Part shown: positions 9,513-19,000 of the stretch, one piece after another
Layout of the letters: each line of letters starts with the position of its first letter
Position numbering within the stretch: position 1 is the first letter of the stretch
Program-made: the position numbers and the translations under genes
The notes under the pieces: generated by a model
Seen by the model: only the letters and a program-made list of their open reading frames with translations
What the model was told of the DNA's origin: nothing
Databases searched by the model: none
Assembly: GCA_963791595.1 (NCBI GenBank)
Contig: CAWBTF010000037.1
Location: 1 to 64,000, forward strand
DNA: 64,000 nt
Direction of reading: 5' to 3'
Source: JAEMQF01 sp963791595
GTDB lineage: Bacteria > Pseudomonadota > Gammaproteobacteria > Burkholderiales > Burkholderiaceae_C

Positions 9513-9671
9513 TTGGACAAGAGCAAGCTCAGCGAAACCGACATCTGCGAAAAGTTCATCAGCCCGGCTCTGGTGCAAGCCGGGCGGGACGTGATCGAGC
9601 AGGTTCTTCGCGAGGTCCCGCTGCGCCATCAGCTCAAGGCCTTGCTTGGCGCTGCACTGGCGCGACAATAG
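9513..9671 (+). pseudogene. Relic of a type I restriction HsdR N-terminus
   Basis: Read from TTG at 9513, the first 24 residues (LDKSKLSETDICEKFISPAL) match the conserved beginning of type I restriction enzyme R subunits, where the SETDI..KFI.PAL block opens the nuclease domain. After residue 24 the similarity stops and the frame ends at 9671, giving 52 residues where HsdR has about 800-1000. No hsdM or hsdS lies nearby. It is a deletion remnant, next to the mobile-looking DUF4160/DUF2442 pair. Confidence 0.6.
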
Positions 9672-9696
9672 GGGCGCGCAGCCAGCCGAGTCGGCC

Positions 9697-9966
9697 ATGC
9701 CCCTCATCAGCAGCTTCTACGGTGTCTTGATTTACCTGTACTGGTTGGACACCCGCCAGCACCATCTGCCGCACATTCACGCGATGTATGCGGGCGACGA
9801 AGCCGTATTCGGCATCGAAAGCGGCGAGCCGCTCGACGGCACATTGCCCCGCCGGCAAGCACGGATGGTGCAAGCCTGGATAGAGATTCACCGCGACGAA
9901 TTGATGGCTGACTGGTCGCTTGCAGTAGAGGGCCAGCCCGTGTTCCCCATCGACCCATTGAAGTAA
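9697..9966 (+). CDS. DUF4160 family protein
   Basis: An 89-residue cytoplasmic protein with the DUF4160 signature: ISSFYGVLIYLYW near the N-terminus, then HHLPHIHAMYAGDEAVFGI. DUF4160 proteins typically sit beside DUF2442 proteins, as here with a 13-base gap, and the pair is suspected to be toxin-antitoxin-like, though this is not proven for these genes. ATG at 9697 was preferred because the family begins at this point; an in-frame upstream Met adds 17 unrelated residues. Confidence 0.85.
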   Translation: MPLISSFYGVLIYLYWLDTRQHHLPHIHAMYAGDEAVFGIESGEPLDGTLPRRQARMVQAWIEIHRDELMADWSLAVEGQPVFPIDPLK

Positions 9967-9979
9967 GAGGTATCCCACC

Positions 9980-10234
9980 ATGAACCCGCGAGTCACCGCT
10001 GTCACCCCGATCGAAGGCCAAGCCTTGCTGTTGCATTTCAACAATGGCGAGCAACGCCGCATGGACGTGAGCCCCTACCTGGCCTACCCCGTGTTCGAAC
10101 GGCTGCGTGAACCGGGATTCTTTGCGCTGGTTCAGGCCGACCACGGGACGGTAAGCTGGCCCGGGGGCATTGACCTCGACCCGGACTCGGTGTACTTGGA
10201 GAGCGTGCCACTGGCGCAGACGGCATCGGCGTGA
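9980..10234 (+). CDS. DUF2442 family protein
   Basis: An 84-residue protein with the DUF2442 layout: RVTAVTPIEGQALLLHFNNGE, a central acidic/aromatic stretch SPYLAYPVFERL, and the closing VSWPGGIDLDPDSVY. It follows the DUF4160 gene by 13 bases with AGAGGT as ribosome site and belongs to the same operon. The likely role is partner (antitoxin or chaperone-like) of DUF4160. This is inferred from the recurrent pairing only. Confidence 0.85.
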   Translation: MNPRVTAVTPIEGQALLLHFNNGEQRRMDVSPYLAYPVFERLREPGFFALVQADHGTVSWPGGIDLDPDSVYLESVPLAQTASA

Positions 10235-10429
10235 ATCAGGCGCGTCGGGCGCCGGGTGCGCGGCGGAATCAGCGAATTCGCTCCGCGCTGCGTAGCGAAT
10301 CGACGGGGTTGCAGCTCGCGGCTGCCCGGGCCGGCAAATTGGAACTGCACCCGCTCCGAATCCGAAGTTGCCTGCTACCGTTCGCGTCGGCATGACTTGA
10401 TCTATTCGTCATCAACGCCAACGCAACCC

Positions 10430-10985
10430 ATGCACCTGCTCGTCGACCTGGAGAATGTTCAGCCCACCGCTGCCGCGGTGGCGGCGTGGATGGGAGCCAA
10501 CGGCAAGGCCTGGATTGCAGGCCATGGAGAAAGCCAATGCATCGCCGCCTGCAAGAGAGCCGTCACAGGCGAAGACGACCAAGCCAGCCGGCCCCACCCC
10601 GAAAGCGAAGCCTACCGCGACGCAGAAGAAGGCGCCGGTGAAGAAGGCGGCACCAAAGAATGCCGCCGCGCCGGCCGTCAAGAAAGTGGCGCAGCGCGCC
10701 TCGAAGAAGAAGACCACGCCAGCCGGGAAGGCACAAGCACCTGTCAAGGCAGCGCCGACGAAGAAGATTGCGACCAAGAAGGCGCCGGAGATGATCTATG
10801 AGCAGGTGCTGAAGGACTTGCAGAGCACGAATCGCCCGGCAAGCCTCTCAGCCCTGGAACGCCACATTCAGGCCAAGATCGATGGCACCTCGGCGCCAGT
10901 GGAAGTCAAACGGCTCATCAAACGGCTGCAGAGCGCAAGCGTGATCCGAGTGGCCGATGGACGCCTCAGCTACCTCGCCGACTGA
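10430..10985 (+). pseudogene. Truncated PIN-like/NYN-type gene with Lys/Ala-rich linker
   Basis: From ATG 10430 the frame starts MHLLVDLENVQPTAAAVAAW, the opening strand and acidic motif of a PIN-like nuclease domain. About 30 residues later (near 10525) the reading switches by one base to a frame with a long Lys/Ala/Pro-rich linker (KKAPVKKAAPKNAAAP) and a C-terminal winged-helix-like domain of about 65 residues (YEQVLKDLQSTNRPASLSAL to LSYLAD). The bulk of the nuclease domain, with its other acidic residues, is missing. The arrangement suggests an internal deletion that also changed the frame. The C-terminal part alone could still be translated from an ATG at 10455. Confidence 0.6.
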
Positions 10986-11040
10986 ACCGGTCCGCGACGC
11001 CCTCGCCAGGCTCATTCCTCGTTGGAAACGCGCACCTCGC

Positions 11041-11418
11041 TCAAATGCCGAGTTCCTTGAACACCTCGCGCGCGCTGCGAAAACTGTCGATCGCTGCGGG
11101 CACGCCGCAGTAGACGGCGGTCTGCATGAACACCTCGCGGATCTCGTCCTTGCTGACACCGTTGTTGAGCGCGCCGCGCACGTGCAGCTTCAACTCGTGC
11201 GGCCGGTTCAGCGCGGTCAGCATCGCCAGGTTCAGCAGGCTGCGCGTGCGCCGATCCAGCCCCGGGCGGTTCCAGACCTGGTCCCAGCAGTATTCGGTGA
11301 CGAACTCCTGCAGCGGTTGGTTGAAATCGTCGGCGCTCTTCAGCGCGTTGTCCACGTAATCGGCGCCCAGCACCTCGCGGCGCGTTTTCAGGCCCTTGGC
11401 AAAGGCGTCTGGGTTCAT
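11041..11418 (-). CDS. Carboxymuconolactone decarboxylase family protein (PcaC-like)
   Basis: A 125-residue protein that matches 4-carboxymuconolactone decarboxylase over its full length. It has the RREVLGADYVDNA opening, the conserved EYCWDQVWNRPGLDRRTRSL block, and MLTALNRPHELKLHVRGALNNG, which carries the His of the AhpD-like active site. In the beta-ketoadipate pathway PcaC makes 3-oxoadipate enol-lactone. No other pca gene is adjacent, so a related AhpD-fold role cannot be excluded. Start ATG 11418. Confidence 0.8.
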   Translation of the reverse strand: MNPDAFAKGLKTRREVLGADYVDNALKSADDFNQPLQEFVTEYCWDQVWNRPGLDRRTRSLLNLAMLTALNRPHELKLHVRGALNNGVSKDEIREVFMQTAVYCGVPAAIDSFRSAREVFKELGI

Positions 11419-11451
11419 GGCGATGTTCCGGCAGTGACAGGGTCGTGCATC

Positions 11452-12015
11452 TTACGTGTGCAGCTTGCGCCACGCCGCGATCAGCGCGCGCGCCTCGTCG
11501 TCGGGCCGCGCGGCGAGCTTGCGGTACTCGCTGCAATCGCTCTTGCGCTGCATCAGCCGGTGGTTGATGAGTTCGCGCCGCAGCGTCACGTGGTCGCCGA
11601 AGTCGTTCGCTTGCTTCAGCACGGCGTTCACTTCTTTCTCGGTGTAGATCCGTTTCGCGTCGAAGCGCGTCCACAGCGTCCACATCACGAGGCGCTGCAC
11701 CGAGTACTTCACCGGCCAGCGCAGCAAGCGGCCTTGCTCGTCGAACTGCGCCAGCGCCTTGCGCGCGTTCGCGCTCAGCGGCGTGTCGCTCGCTGCGGGC
11801 CGGCGCGGTGGCGCGACGGTGACGGAGGCAGCCGCGGGCGCCGCGCGCAGCGCCTGGATGTTGCGCTGGCCCGCGGCCCGGGCGAGCATGTTCAGCAGCT
11901 CGACGTGGCTCGGCGGGGCGGGCTTGCGGGCGTGGCGCTCGGCGAGCGATTTGCCCAACGCGCGCGCGAACGCGCTCACGTCGGGAACGGCAAAGGCAAT
12001 GGCTTCTCGGGGCAT
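11452..12015 (-). CDS. DUF2087 domain protein
   Basis: A 187-residue cytoplasmic protein. Residues 1-60 (AIAFAVPDVSAFARALGKSL, then SHVELLNMLARAAGQRNIQALR) form a helical N-terminal module. Residues about 95-187 match DUF2087 (RWPVKYSVQRLVMWTLWTRF, then YTEKEVNAVLKQ and TLRRELINHRLMQRK), a DNA-binding-like helical domain found alone or in transcription regulators. A Pro/Ala-rich linker joins the two. ATG at 12015 fits this layout; a longer frame upstream is Arg-rich and unlikely. It lies 33 bases from the PcaC-like gene on the same strand. Confidence 0.75.
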   Translation of the reverse strand: MPREAIAFAVPDVSAFARALGKSLAERHARKPAPPSHVELLNMLARAAGQRNIQALRAAPAAASVTVAPPRRPAASDTPLSANARKALAQFDEQGRLLRWPVKYSVQRLVMWTLWTRFDAKRIYTEKEVNAVLKQANDFGDHVTLRRELINHRLMQRKSDCSEYRKLAARPDDEARALIAAWRKLHT

Positions 12016-12262
12016 GGCGGGTCTCCAAACCGGCAAAGTCTGCCGGACAAACGTCCAAGCACGCGCGTGAAGACCCTGAAGGTTCAGGGCGCCGGTGGTT
12101 GCCGTCTTCCGGCCTGGCGCATGCGGGGTGACGCATGGGAGGCCTGATGTTTCGATGGCAGGTTTAGCACGTGGAGCGAACCACGCGGCAACGCCTGGGT
12201 GAACTGCCGACCGGGGTCGATTATGCCGTGAGGGATTCGCTGGCCGATGCCGAACGTTCGAG
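12016..12262. other. Intergenic stretch
   Basis: About 250 bases between the VapC stop and the DUF2087 start. It contains a small inverted repeat CCTGAA-GG-TTCAGG at 12069-12082 but no T-run, no convincing promoter and no gene. Confidence 0.4.
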
Positions 12263-12640
12263 TCAGTGTGCGCCCGGATCGGCGAACGATCTCCCCAAAG
12301 ACTGCGCCGCGGCACCGAGCCGTTTGTCGCGCGTCCAGAGCGTCGCGCCTTCGGTCAATGCCACCGCGGCCAGCAAGTGCACGTCGACGTAGCCGATCCC
12401 CTTGCCGTACAGGCGATGGCGTTCGATGAAGGCCAGCAGTTCTTCGGGCTCAGCCACGGCGGTCATCGGAAGGTCCTGCAGCAGTTCGAGCAGCATGTGC
12501 CGATCCGCCAAGTTGCCGCACGCGATTTCGCCGACGATGAACGGGTGGATGATGACGGAGGCGCTTTCGAGGAGCGCGGCGAGGCGCGCATCGCCGCGGC
12601 GCAGGTGGTCGACCCACACCGACGTGTCCGCCAGGATCAA
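12263..12640 (-). CDS. vapC: VapC-type PIN-domain toxin
   Basis: A 125-residue PIN ribonuclease. The acidic metal-binding residues are in order: Asp4 (LADTSVWVDHL), Glu in IVGEIACG, Asp in GIGYVDVHLL and Asp in TLWTRDKRL. Its start overlaps the stop of the upstream antitoxin gene by four bases (ATGA). VapC toxins cleave specific RNAs and are neutralised by VapB. Full family length, no defects seen. Confidence 0.9.
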   Translation of the reverse strand: MILADTSVWVDHLRRGDARLAALLESASVIIHPFIVGEIACGNLADRHMLLELLQDLPMTAVAEPEELLAFIERHRLYGKGIGYVDVHLLAAVALTEGATLWTRDKRLGAAAQSLGRSFADPGAH

Positions 12641-12837
12641 GACTTGGTCCCGACCCGTCGACGCGGTGCCGCCTTCAGCGCTGGTTGGGTGCCTGCCAAA
12701 CGCGCCAGACGTCGGGCGCTTTCCCGCTGGATCAGGGCCCTCAGACCTTCATGCACGACGGCAGAGCGGTCCAGCGGTCCGGCCAACTTGGCGGCCTTGG
12801 CCAACAGTTCGTCGTCGATGTTGATGGTGGTGCGCAT
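12637..12837 (-). CDS. vapB: VapB-type antitoxin
   Basis: A 66-residue protein beginning MRTTINIDDELLAKAAKLAG, the ribbon-helix-helix opening of type II VapB antitoxins. The basic tail (LKAAPRRRVGTKS) probably contacts VapC. It precedes and overlaps vapC by four bases, the usual antitoxin-toxin order, and the pair is presumably autorepressed. Confidence 0.9.
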   Translation of the reverse strand: MRTTINIDDELLAKAAKLAGPLDRSAVVHEGLRALIQRESARRLARLAGTQPALKAAPRRRVGTKS

Positions 12838-12957
12838 GCCTGGTGGTTCTCCATGGCGTGAGAAGCATCGAATGTAGCATCAGATGATGCTCATCTTGTC
12901 GACGCCGTGCTGCCGCCGAGACGCCGCGAACGATCGTTCCGACTGCCGTGTGCAGTC

Positions 12958-14448
12958 TCAGATCGAATCGAGCGGATAGATCGGGCGGCGCACGTGCTTG
13001 AAATTCAGTGCCGCATAGTCCGACGTGCACACGCCCGTTCCCGCGCATTCCACGACCGCGTGCGCCAGCTTCTTCAACCCGGCGCGCCAGTGGATGCGGC
13101 TCTTCAGCATCAGGAAGCGTTTCGTCTCGGGCGCGATGCCCAGCGCCGTGAATGCCGCCAGGTCGTGCGGCTCGACGTGGTTCGAGATCACGGCGATCTG
13201 CACCTTGCCGGTGTCGAACAGGACACTCGGCCCCATGTCGTTCATCTCACCGCGCCCCATCGGCCCGCGGTTGCGAAAGCGCCCGTCGCAGATCAGGCGC
13301 ACGCGGCCGGTCACGATTCTGGGCTCACCTTTCAACCGAATAGCCGGCATGTCGAGTTTGCCCCCGAGCGGGAGCGTGACTTCGGCGCCCACGCCCGCGG
13401 CGATCAGCTGCTGCACGGCAGCTGGATCGAAGATCGCGAACGCGGCGGCGTCTTCGAGCCCGGCGTCGAGCATCGCGCCGAGCACCGTCATCGTGTCCAT
13501 CGTGCCGCCCGACGCGCAGTTGTCGCTGTGGTCGAGCAGCACGACGGGGCCGCTGCCGGCGGGTTTCACGGCGGCGAGCCCTTGTGCCCGCGCCATCGAG
13601 GCTGGGAGGAGTTCAATCTTGTAGACGAACTTGGAACGCGCCTCCCAGGCCAGCGCGAGCAGCTCATCGCACCAGCGGCGCGCGAGGCCGGCGTCGCCGT
13701 TGGTGACGACCACGGCGGACAGGCCGGCATACTCGATATCGGCGTTGGGAAAGCCGACGAAGACGCTGGCGCAAAGCGCTCCTTTGGCTTCCATCTCGCG
13801 GCAACGCGCCTGCAGTTCGCGGTTCGGCGAATCGTCCGTGCCCTGGCGCATCACGTGCGGCAGCATCGGCTTGCGGCCGAACGCCATTGTGGGCCGGGCC
13901 CGGCCCGCAAGCTGCGCGAGGATCGCGCGGCCGGCGCGCTGGCCGGTCTCGTACATGTCGACATGCGGGTAGGTCTGGTAGCCGGCGATCGCGGTCGCGT
14001 GCTGGCCGATCGCATCGTAGAAGTTCGTGTGCATGTCCAGCGCGACGCCGATCGGCACGTTCGGCGCGACGGCGCGAATGCGACGCAGCAGTTCGCCTTC
14101 GCCGTCTTCATAGGTCTGCGTCACCATCGCGCCGTGCAGGTCGAGCAGCACGGCATCGCAGCCTTGCGCGACGGCGTCGCAGATGCGCGAGGCGATGTGC
14201 TCGAACGCCACGTCGTGCACCAGGCCGCTCGGCCACGCGTTGGCGGCGATCGGCAGCACCACTTCGGCGCCGGCCGCGTCGGCCAGGTCGATGAACGCGG
14301 CGATCGCCGCGCCGGTGCCCTGGTAAGCGGCGCGCACCGCCGGTCCTTCGGGCGGCACGCCGCCGCCGGTGGCAAAGCGCGCGAGCGGCGTGGGCACGGG
14401 CGAATACGTGTTCGTCTCGTGCTTCATCTGGGCGATCACCAGTTTCAT
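12958..14448 (-). CDS. M81-family metallopeptidase (MlrC-like)
   Basis: A 496-residue protein of the M81 family, named after microcystinase MlrC. Zinc-ligand motifs are present: MKHETNTYS (His9/Glu10), LDLHGAMVT and ALDMHTNFYD, followed by the C-terminal lyase-like half with LLDHSDNCASGGTMD. There is no signal peptide, so it acts in the cytoplasm, probably on small cyclic or linear peptides or related amides. The start at MKLVIAQ is preceded by AGGAGG at about 5 bases. It stands alone on the minus strand. Family members outside cyanotoxin degraders have no established substrate. Confidence 0.85.
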   Translation of the reverse strand: MKLVIAQMKHETNTYSPVPTPLARFATGGGVPPEGPAVRAAYQGTGAAIAAFIDLADAAGAEVVLPIAANAWPSGLVHDVAFEHIASRICDAVAQGCDAVLLDLHGAMVTQTYEDGEGELLRRIRAVAPNVPIGVALDMHTNFYDAIGQHATAIAGYQTYPHVDMYETGQRAGRAILAQLAGRARPTMAFGRKPMLPHVMRQGTDDSPNRELQARCREMEAKGALCASVFVGFPNADIEYAGLSAVVVTNGDAGLARRWCDELLALAWEARSKFVYKIELLPASMARAQGLAAVKPAGSGPVVLLDHSDNCASGGTMDTMTVLGAMLDAGLEDAAAFAIFDPAAVQQLIAAGVGAEVTLPLGGKLDMPAIRLKGEPRIVTGRVRLICDGRFRNRGPMGRGEMNDMGPSVLFDTGKVQIAVISNHVEPHDLAAFTALGIAPETKRFLMLKSRIHWRAGLKKLAHAVVECAGTGVCTSDYAALNFKHVRRPIYPLDSI

Positions 14449-14945
14449 CGTCGGTCCTCCTGACAGAACCCGATTCTGCCGTGCGGCGGCGTGCACCATG
14501 TCAGAGGTTCTTCATTGTGCTGCGCGCCTACTCGCGACGCATGAAACGAGTCGGCGACGTGCAAAGGATGCCTTTCGGCCCGTTGCTGACGTTAGCGTCA
14601 GCAGGCCATGTTCGTGCGGCGTTAGCGGATCCGTGCGGCGCGGAGAGGGCTACCCGGGGGGCCGCGCAGCGCGCGGCTCATGGCTGCGGCGGTGCGCTAT
14701 CCTTCGCCTCGCTCACTCCGCTCAAACATGCGCGGCGAGTCAGTTCTGGATGCGCGCTGCGCGCGCCGATCCCAGAGACTGCGCTGCTCGCCGCCACAGA
14801 AAACGCCCACTGCGGGCCTCTGCGGGCAGCGCCTGCCGCGCTGCAACGGCGGTGCTGTTTGTTGCCGCGAAAGTTGCCGTTCACGCCGATGACGATCTCG
14901 TCGTCGGCGACGTTGTTGACGTTGCAGATGTCGATGCCGATGAAT
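14449..14945. other. Gene-poor stretch with toxin-locus debris
   Basis: About 500 bases between the M81 gene and the presumed immunity gene. It holds a hairpin GCTGACG-TTAG-CGTCAGC (14585-14602) and a 51-bp fragment related to the middle of the transglutaminase-toxin gene (separate entry). The translated open frames are Arg/Ala-rich and unconvincing, so I call no gene. Confidence 0.5.
14873..14923 (-). repeat. Fragment related to 17626-17676 inside the toxin gene
   Basis: Aligning 14873-14923 with 17626-17676 gives 45 identical bases out of 51. On the minus strand the fragment reads NVNNVADDEIVIGVNGN; the toxin-locus protein reads NFNNIAGDEIVFGLNGN at the matching place. It therefore comes from a second, now mostly lost, copy of the same protein family, left downstream of the immunity gene. 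Confidence 0.7.
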
Positions 14946-16082
14946 TCACCGCTCGGCCTCAACTGCATCGATGTTCTCGCTGCGTGTCAAGCCAACTTCG
15001 GCGGCCACGCCGTCGTATGCGTCGCGCAGCTTGCGGGTGCTCTCGCTGGCCTTGGGCGCGCGGCCGTAGGCATTTCTTGCGAGGTAGATTCGTAGAGCGT
15101 CCTCTGCGCTCTTGGCACGAATGTTCTCGACAGCAGCGTCCCACCACTGGCCGTTCTCGTCACGTTCGCGGAGCACGAAAATCTTGAATCCCAGTGCAGT
15201 CGCAACATCGGCTTCGGCTTGTTTGACGCGCGGCTTGATCTTCTTCGCGGTGGGCTGCATGCGCTTGCCGATCTTGTCGAAGCGCCAGTAGGCCCAGGCG
15301 ATGGCCTCGACATGATCGGGGCGCGTCAGGTCGAGGGATTCCTCGGTGAGCTTGACGCTCCACGCACCGGACTCGGTGCGGTGGCACAGTGGCAGGATGC
15401 GCGCGTCTTTTTCGGGATCGGGAAACCCCAGTTCTTTCGCGACGTCAGGATGCCAGTAGTTGAGCCAGCCGAGGCGATTGGGCAATCCTTCTGGATCGAA
15501 AATCGAAAAACTCAGTCGAGGCAAGAGGGGGGCGACGGTCTTGGCGAGTTTGACTTTCGGGAACTGAGGACGGTGGCCGTACATCGCGTAGTCCCGCTCC
15601 AGGGCCATCTCCAGAATCATGTCCTGAGAGCCTACAGGTCCATCATAGAGCGGTACGTACCAACAATGTCGCGGTCCAAGTAAGTGGCAGAGCCGCGCAA
15701 ACAGCGGCCGCTGATCTTCTGGCGAAATCTGCGCATCAATTTCAACCTCAACTACATCGCTGATGGAATCCGTTAGCCGAACAACACGAATCGACTCTTC
15801 GCTATAGCCCCCAGGCGGCTGAGGTGGCGCTAGCAGAGTCGTCCGCACCATCCGAAAGCCCTGCATGCTCCCCTGCGCCACAGAGAAAAACAACGCTGAA
15901 GGAGGCGCTTCGACGATGACCGAATCGCTACCCTTGGTTTCCCTGCATTTCACGGCCCAAGGCGCACGCCCCGCCCTTGATGATTGCTCGAGCGCGTCAA
16001 CGACGACTTGTCCTCGCGTCGGGTCGAGCCCACCAAATGCAAACACCATCTTCAAGTTAAACCCACGAATCGCTTGCACCAT
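14946..16082 (-). CDS. Presumed immunity protein of the toxin operon
   Basis: A 378-residue cytoplasmic protein without signal peptide, starting at MVQAIRGFNLKMVF four bases after the stop of the toxin gene (a longer reading from 16115 would overlap that gene). Central motifs include RLCHLLGPRHCWYVPLYDG and LGWLNYWHPDVAKELGF. The last 110 residues are Lys/Glu/Ala-rich and probably helical. I recall DUF5953-type proteins beside DUF6310-type nucleases in this position, and this could be such a relative, but I cannot confirm it. Its position directly behind a nuclease-tipped exported protein is the main evidence for an immunity role. Confidence 0.55.
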   Translation of the reverse strand: MVQAIRGFNLKMVFAFGGLDPTRGQVVVDALEQSSRAGRAPWAVKCRETKGSDSVIVEAPPSALFFSVAQGSMQGFRMVRTTLLAPPQPPGGYSEESIRVVRLTDSISDVVEVEIDAQISPEDQRPLFARLCHLLGPRHCWYVPLYDGPVGSQDMILEMALERDYAMYGHRPQFPKVKLAKTVAPLLPRLSFSIFDPEGLPNRLGWLNYWHPDVAKELGFPDPEKDARILPLCHRTESGAWSVKLTEESLDLTRPDHVEAIAWAYWRFDKIGKRMQPTAKKIKPRVKQAEADVATALGFKIFVLRERDENGQWWDAAVENIRAKSAEDALRIYLARNAYGRAPKASESTRKLRDAYDGVAAEVGLTRSENIDAVEAER

Positions 16083-16086
16083 TAGC

Positions 16087-19000
16087 TTAGTCGAGCGGTG
16101 TGGATGGAACTTCAAATGGATCTTGCGGAATCGTCGCTGATCCGCAGGTCTCGTTCAACCGGACGTCGTATCCCAAATTCAAGCCATCCAGCTCGCTTTT
16201 CATCCAGGCCTTGTTGACAATCACGCAGTGGCTCCACTGGCAACTCGTTGCGATCCGCTTCTGCTCAGAAATCTGAGCAAGTGTCTTGGTCCTCCACCGC
16301 TGCATCGTAAAGGCGTCATACGGCTCATTCCTAAAGCTAGTCTTCACCTCGCACGCCATTTGCAGGGGCTCGGAAAACAGGTCCACCGAAATGCTGTCGC
16401 CGTTCTTGTCCGTCAACTGCACATCCATCCCGCCATACGAGTTCCCACTCGCATCAGCGCACGTGTGATGAACATCGACTCGCCTGTCGTAGACCGTAAT
16501 TTGCGGGATGGCTCTCGCTGGGCTGTGCGGAAACGGCACCTTCTTGCACTCGCAAGCAGGATCAGTAGGCTCGACCTCGCACCTGCACCGCTTGTCCGTC
16601 TCGGTGCGCGATACGGCTTGCAGTTCGAGTTCCGCCAAGATCATCTTGATCTCGAGCACGAGAATGAAGATCTCGATGGCGATCACCACTGCCAGTGCAA
16701 CGGCGATCGCCACGTTGACGCCGGGCGGCAGCGCCAGCAGGCCCACTAGAATTCTCGGCCCCACGCGCTTGGCCACTCGCTCGGCGCTGGACTTCATCGC
16801 CTTTTCGATCGCCTTCGCGGCCTCCCTCTTGGCAGCTTGCTCCGCAGATGTGCTGCCCGCCGTGTCGGTGAGGCCCACAATCGATTTCGAAACCTTCTCC
16901 GCTTCAAACAGCGACTGGACTGCCAAGACCCCACCCGGCGCATAGGCCGTGCTCTTGCACAAGGGCATGCTCACCCCATTGCGCCCGCCGTCGATCAGGT
17001 ACGCTCCTTCGCCCGTTGCCGGGTTGAGCAGCAGGTAGCCGATTCCCGCATAGCCGTTGTGCACGCTCTCGCGCTCGGGAACGAATGCGACGAACCCCGC
17101 GGCCACCGCGTTGGCGATGTCGTCCTTCACCGACTGCCCTACCGCCAGTTGCGGCAGTGCGGTGACGAGGTTTTCCGCGGTCACCGAATACAGCTTCAAG
17201 CCCTGGCGCATCGCGATGGCGAAGAACTGTGTGGTCGAGACCGATGTCTCCTCGGGCCGGCTCAGTATCTGGTCCAGCACCGAACCCTCGACAGCAGAGC
17301 CCTGAATTCCGGCCATCAACAGGAACTGCCGGGTGGCCGACAAGTCCTTGCCCGCGGCCGCCACCAGCACGCGCTGGCCGTCGCCGCTGAGTCCCTTGTA
17401 GCTGCCCGAGCGCGCGACACCGAAGAAGTAGCTCACCGTGAGCGGCGCGGCGAACTGGATTACGGAGGGCATGCGCATCGTCATCACCTTGGCGATGTTG
17501 GCCGCCATCTGGTCGAGCATATCGTGCTCCAGCCAGTACATCAGCGCGGCTTGTTCCAGGTTGCCGCCGGCGGTTTCGGGCGAGCCTTCGACGTAGCGCT
17601 TAGCCACCAGATCCGCGGTGACGCCGTTGCCGTTCAGGCCGAACACGATCTCGTCGCCGGCGATGTTGTTGAAGTTCGCATCCGAGTTGTTCGCACCCGC
17701 GGGGGCCTCGAAGCTGACGGTCCAGTATTGCGCGCTGCCCATGCGCAGCGTGGGGCCGGTGGCCAACGTCGTGCCGTCGAGTTTGAGGGTCGGGCGCACG
17801 TTGATGACGTAGGCCGGTAGTGAGGCTGCGCCCGCGGCGACTGCGCTGTCGATGACTTGCGCGTCGGCGGGTGAAGCCGGCTCGTAGGTCACGCCCAGGC
17901 GCCGGTAGTTCAGCGCCGCGATGCTGATGCGCTGGCTCAGCGCCGGGCTGTCATCGGCGCGGTCGAAGCTGGAAGCGAACAGTTTGACCGTGACGGTGTG
18001 GCGCAAGCTTGCCGGCAATGCGGCCATGACTTGCGCGCCGAGCACGCGGTGCTGCAAGACACCGGCCAACTGCTCGTTCGTGTCGGAGATGATCTCGCGG
18101 GTTTTGACGAGATCGGAGAACTGCAATTCGGGCTGGCTGTCGAAGTAGGCCTGCACGCTTTGGCCGTAGGCGCGAATTTGGTCGATGGTGGCAGACTCGG
18201 CAATGCCGCTCACGAAGCCTTGGGTAGTGTTCATTACCGCACCGGCGGTGACCGCGTTGCGCACGGCTGTCGGGTCCAGCGGCACGGCCGTGGCCACGTC
18301 GATCGGCGTGGAAAAGATGTGCTGCTTGTAGCTCGGGTCGATGTCGACCCATGCGTTGTGCGGGCCCACCGGGTTGACGTGCTGGGTGCTGCTCCCTTGC
18401 CGCGCGCCGCGGCTGGGCGCCCAGTTGACATAGGCCTGAAGCCAGACGTGCTCCATGCGCACTTTGATGATGCGCCCACCTGATACGACGCCGATGGCTG
18501 CCACACCGCCTTGATTGAGCAGGTCGAGCGCGATCTGCGGGCTATCGGCGCCGCCGATCCAGTTGGTGAGTCTGGGTGCGTCGAGTTCGACTGTGCCGAC
18601 CACGTAGCGGGTTGGGATGCCTGCGGCGCGCAGCAGCGCGACCGTGGCACTGGCAATGTCGGTCGAGTTGCCGCGCCGCATCACGAGGGTCGTTTCTGCC
18701 CCTTGGATCGAACCCCAGCTCGGAACCCATACGAGGTTGTTGTGGGCCCAGCGCAGGATGCTCACCGGGTTGTTGCCCAGCGCCGCGGCTTGAGCGCGGA
18801 TCAGGTCGGAGATCGGGGCATCCTCGGTGGCGGCAAGATCGGCTTCGCTTGGGCTTTGCCCCGGCTCGGGCGGAACCTGGAAGTTGATCGGGCCGACGTT
18901 GCTGGCTTGCGCAAGCCGAACCTGTTCACTTGCCGTAAAGTTGCTGGAACCACGCGGTCTTGGTCGTTGCGGGTTGGCGCGTCGTGGGTTTTGGTGTGCT

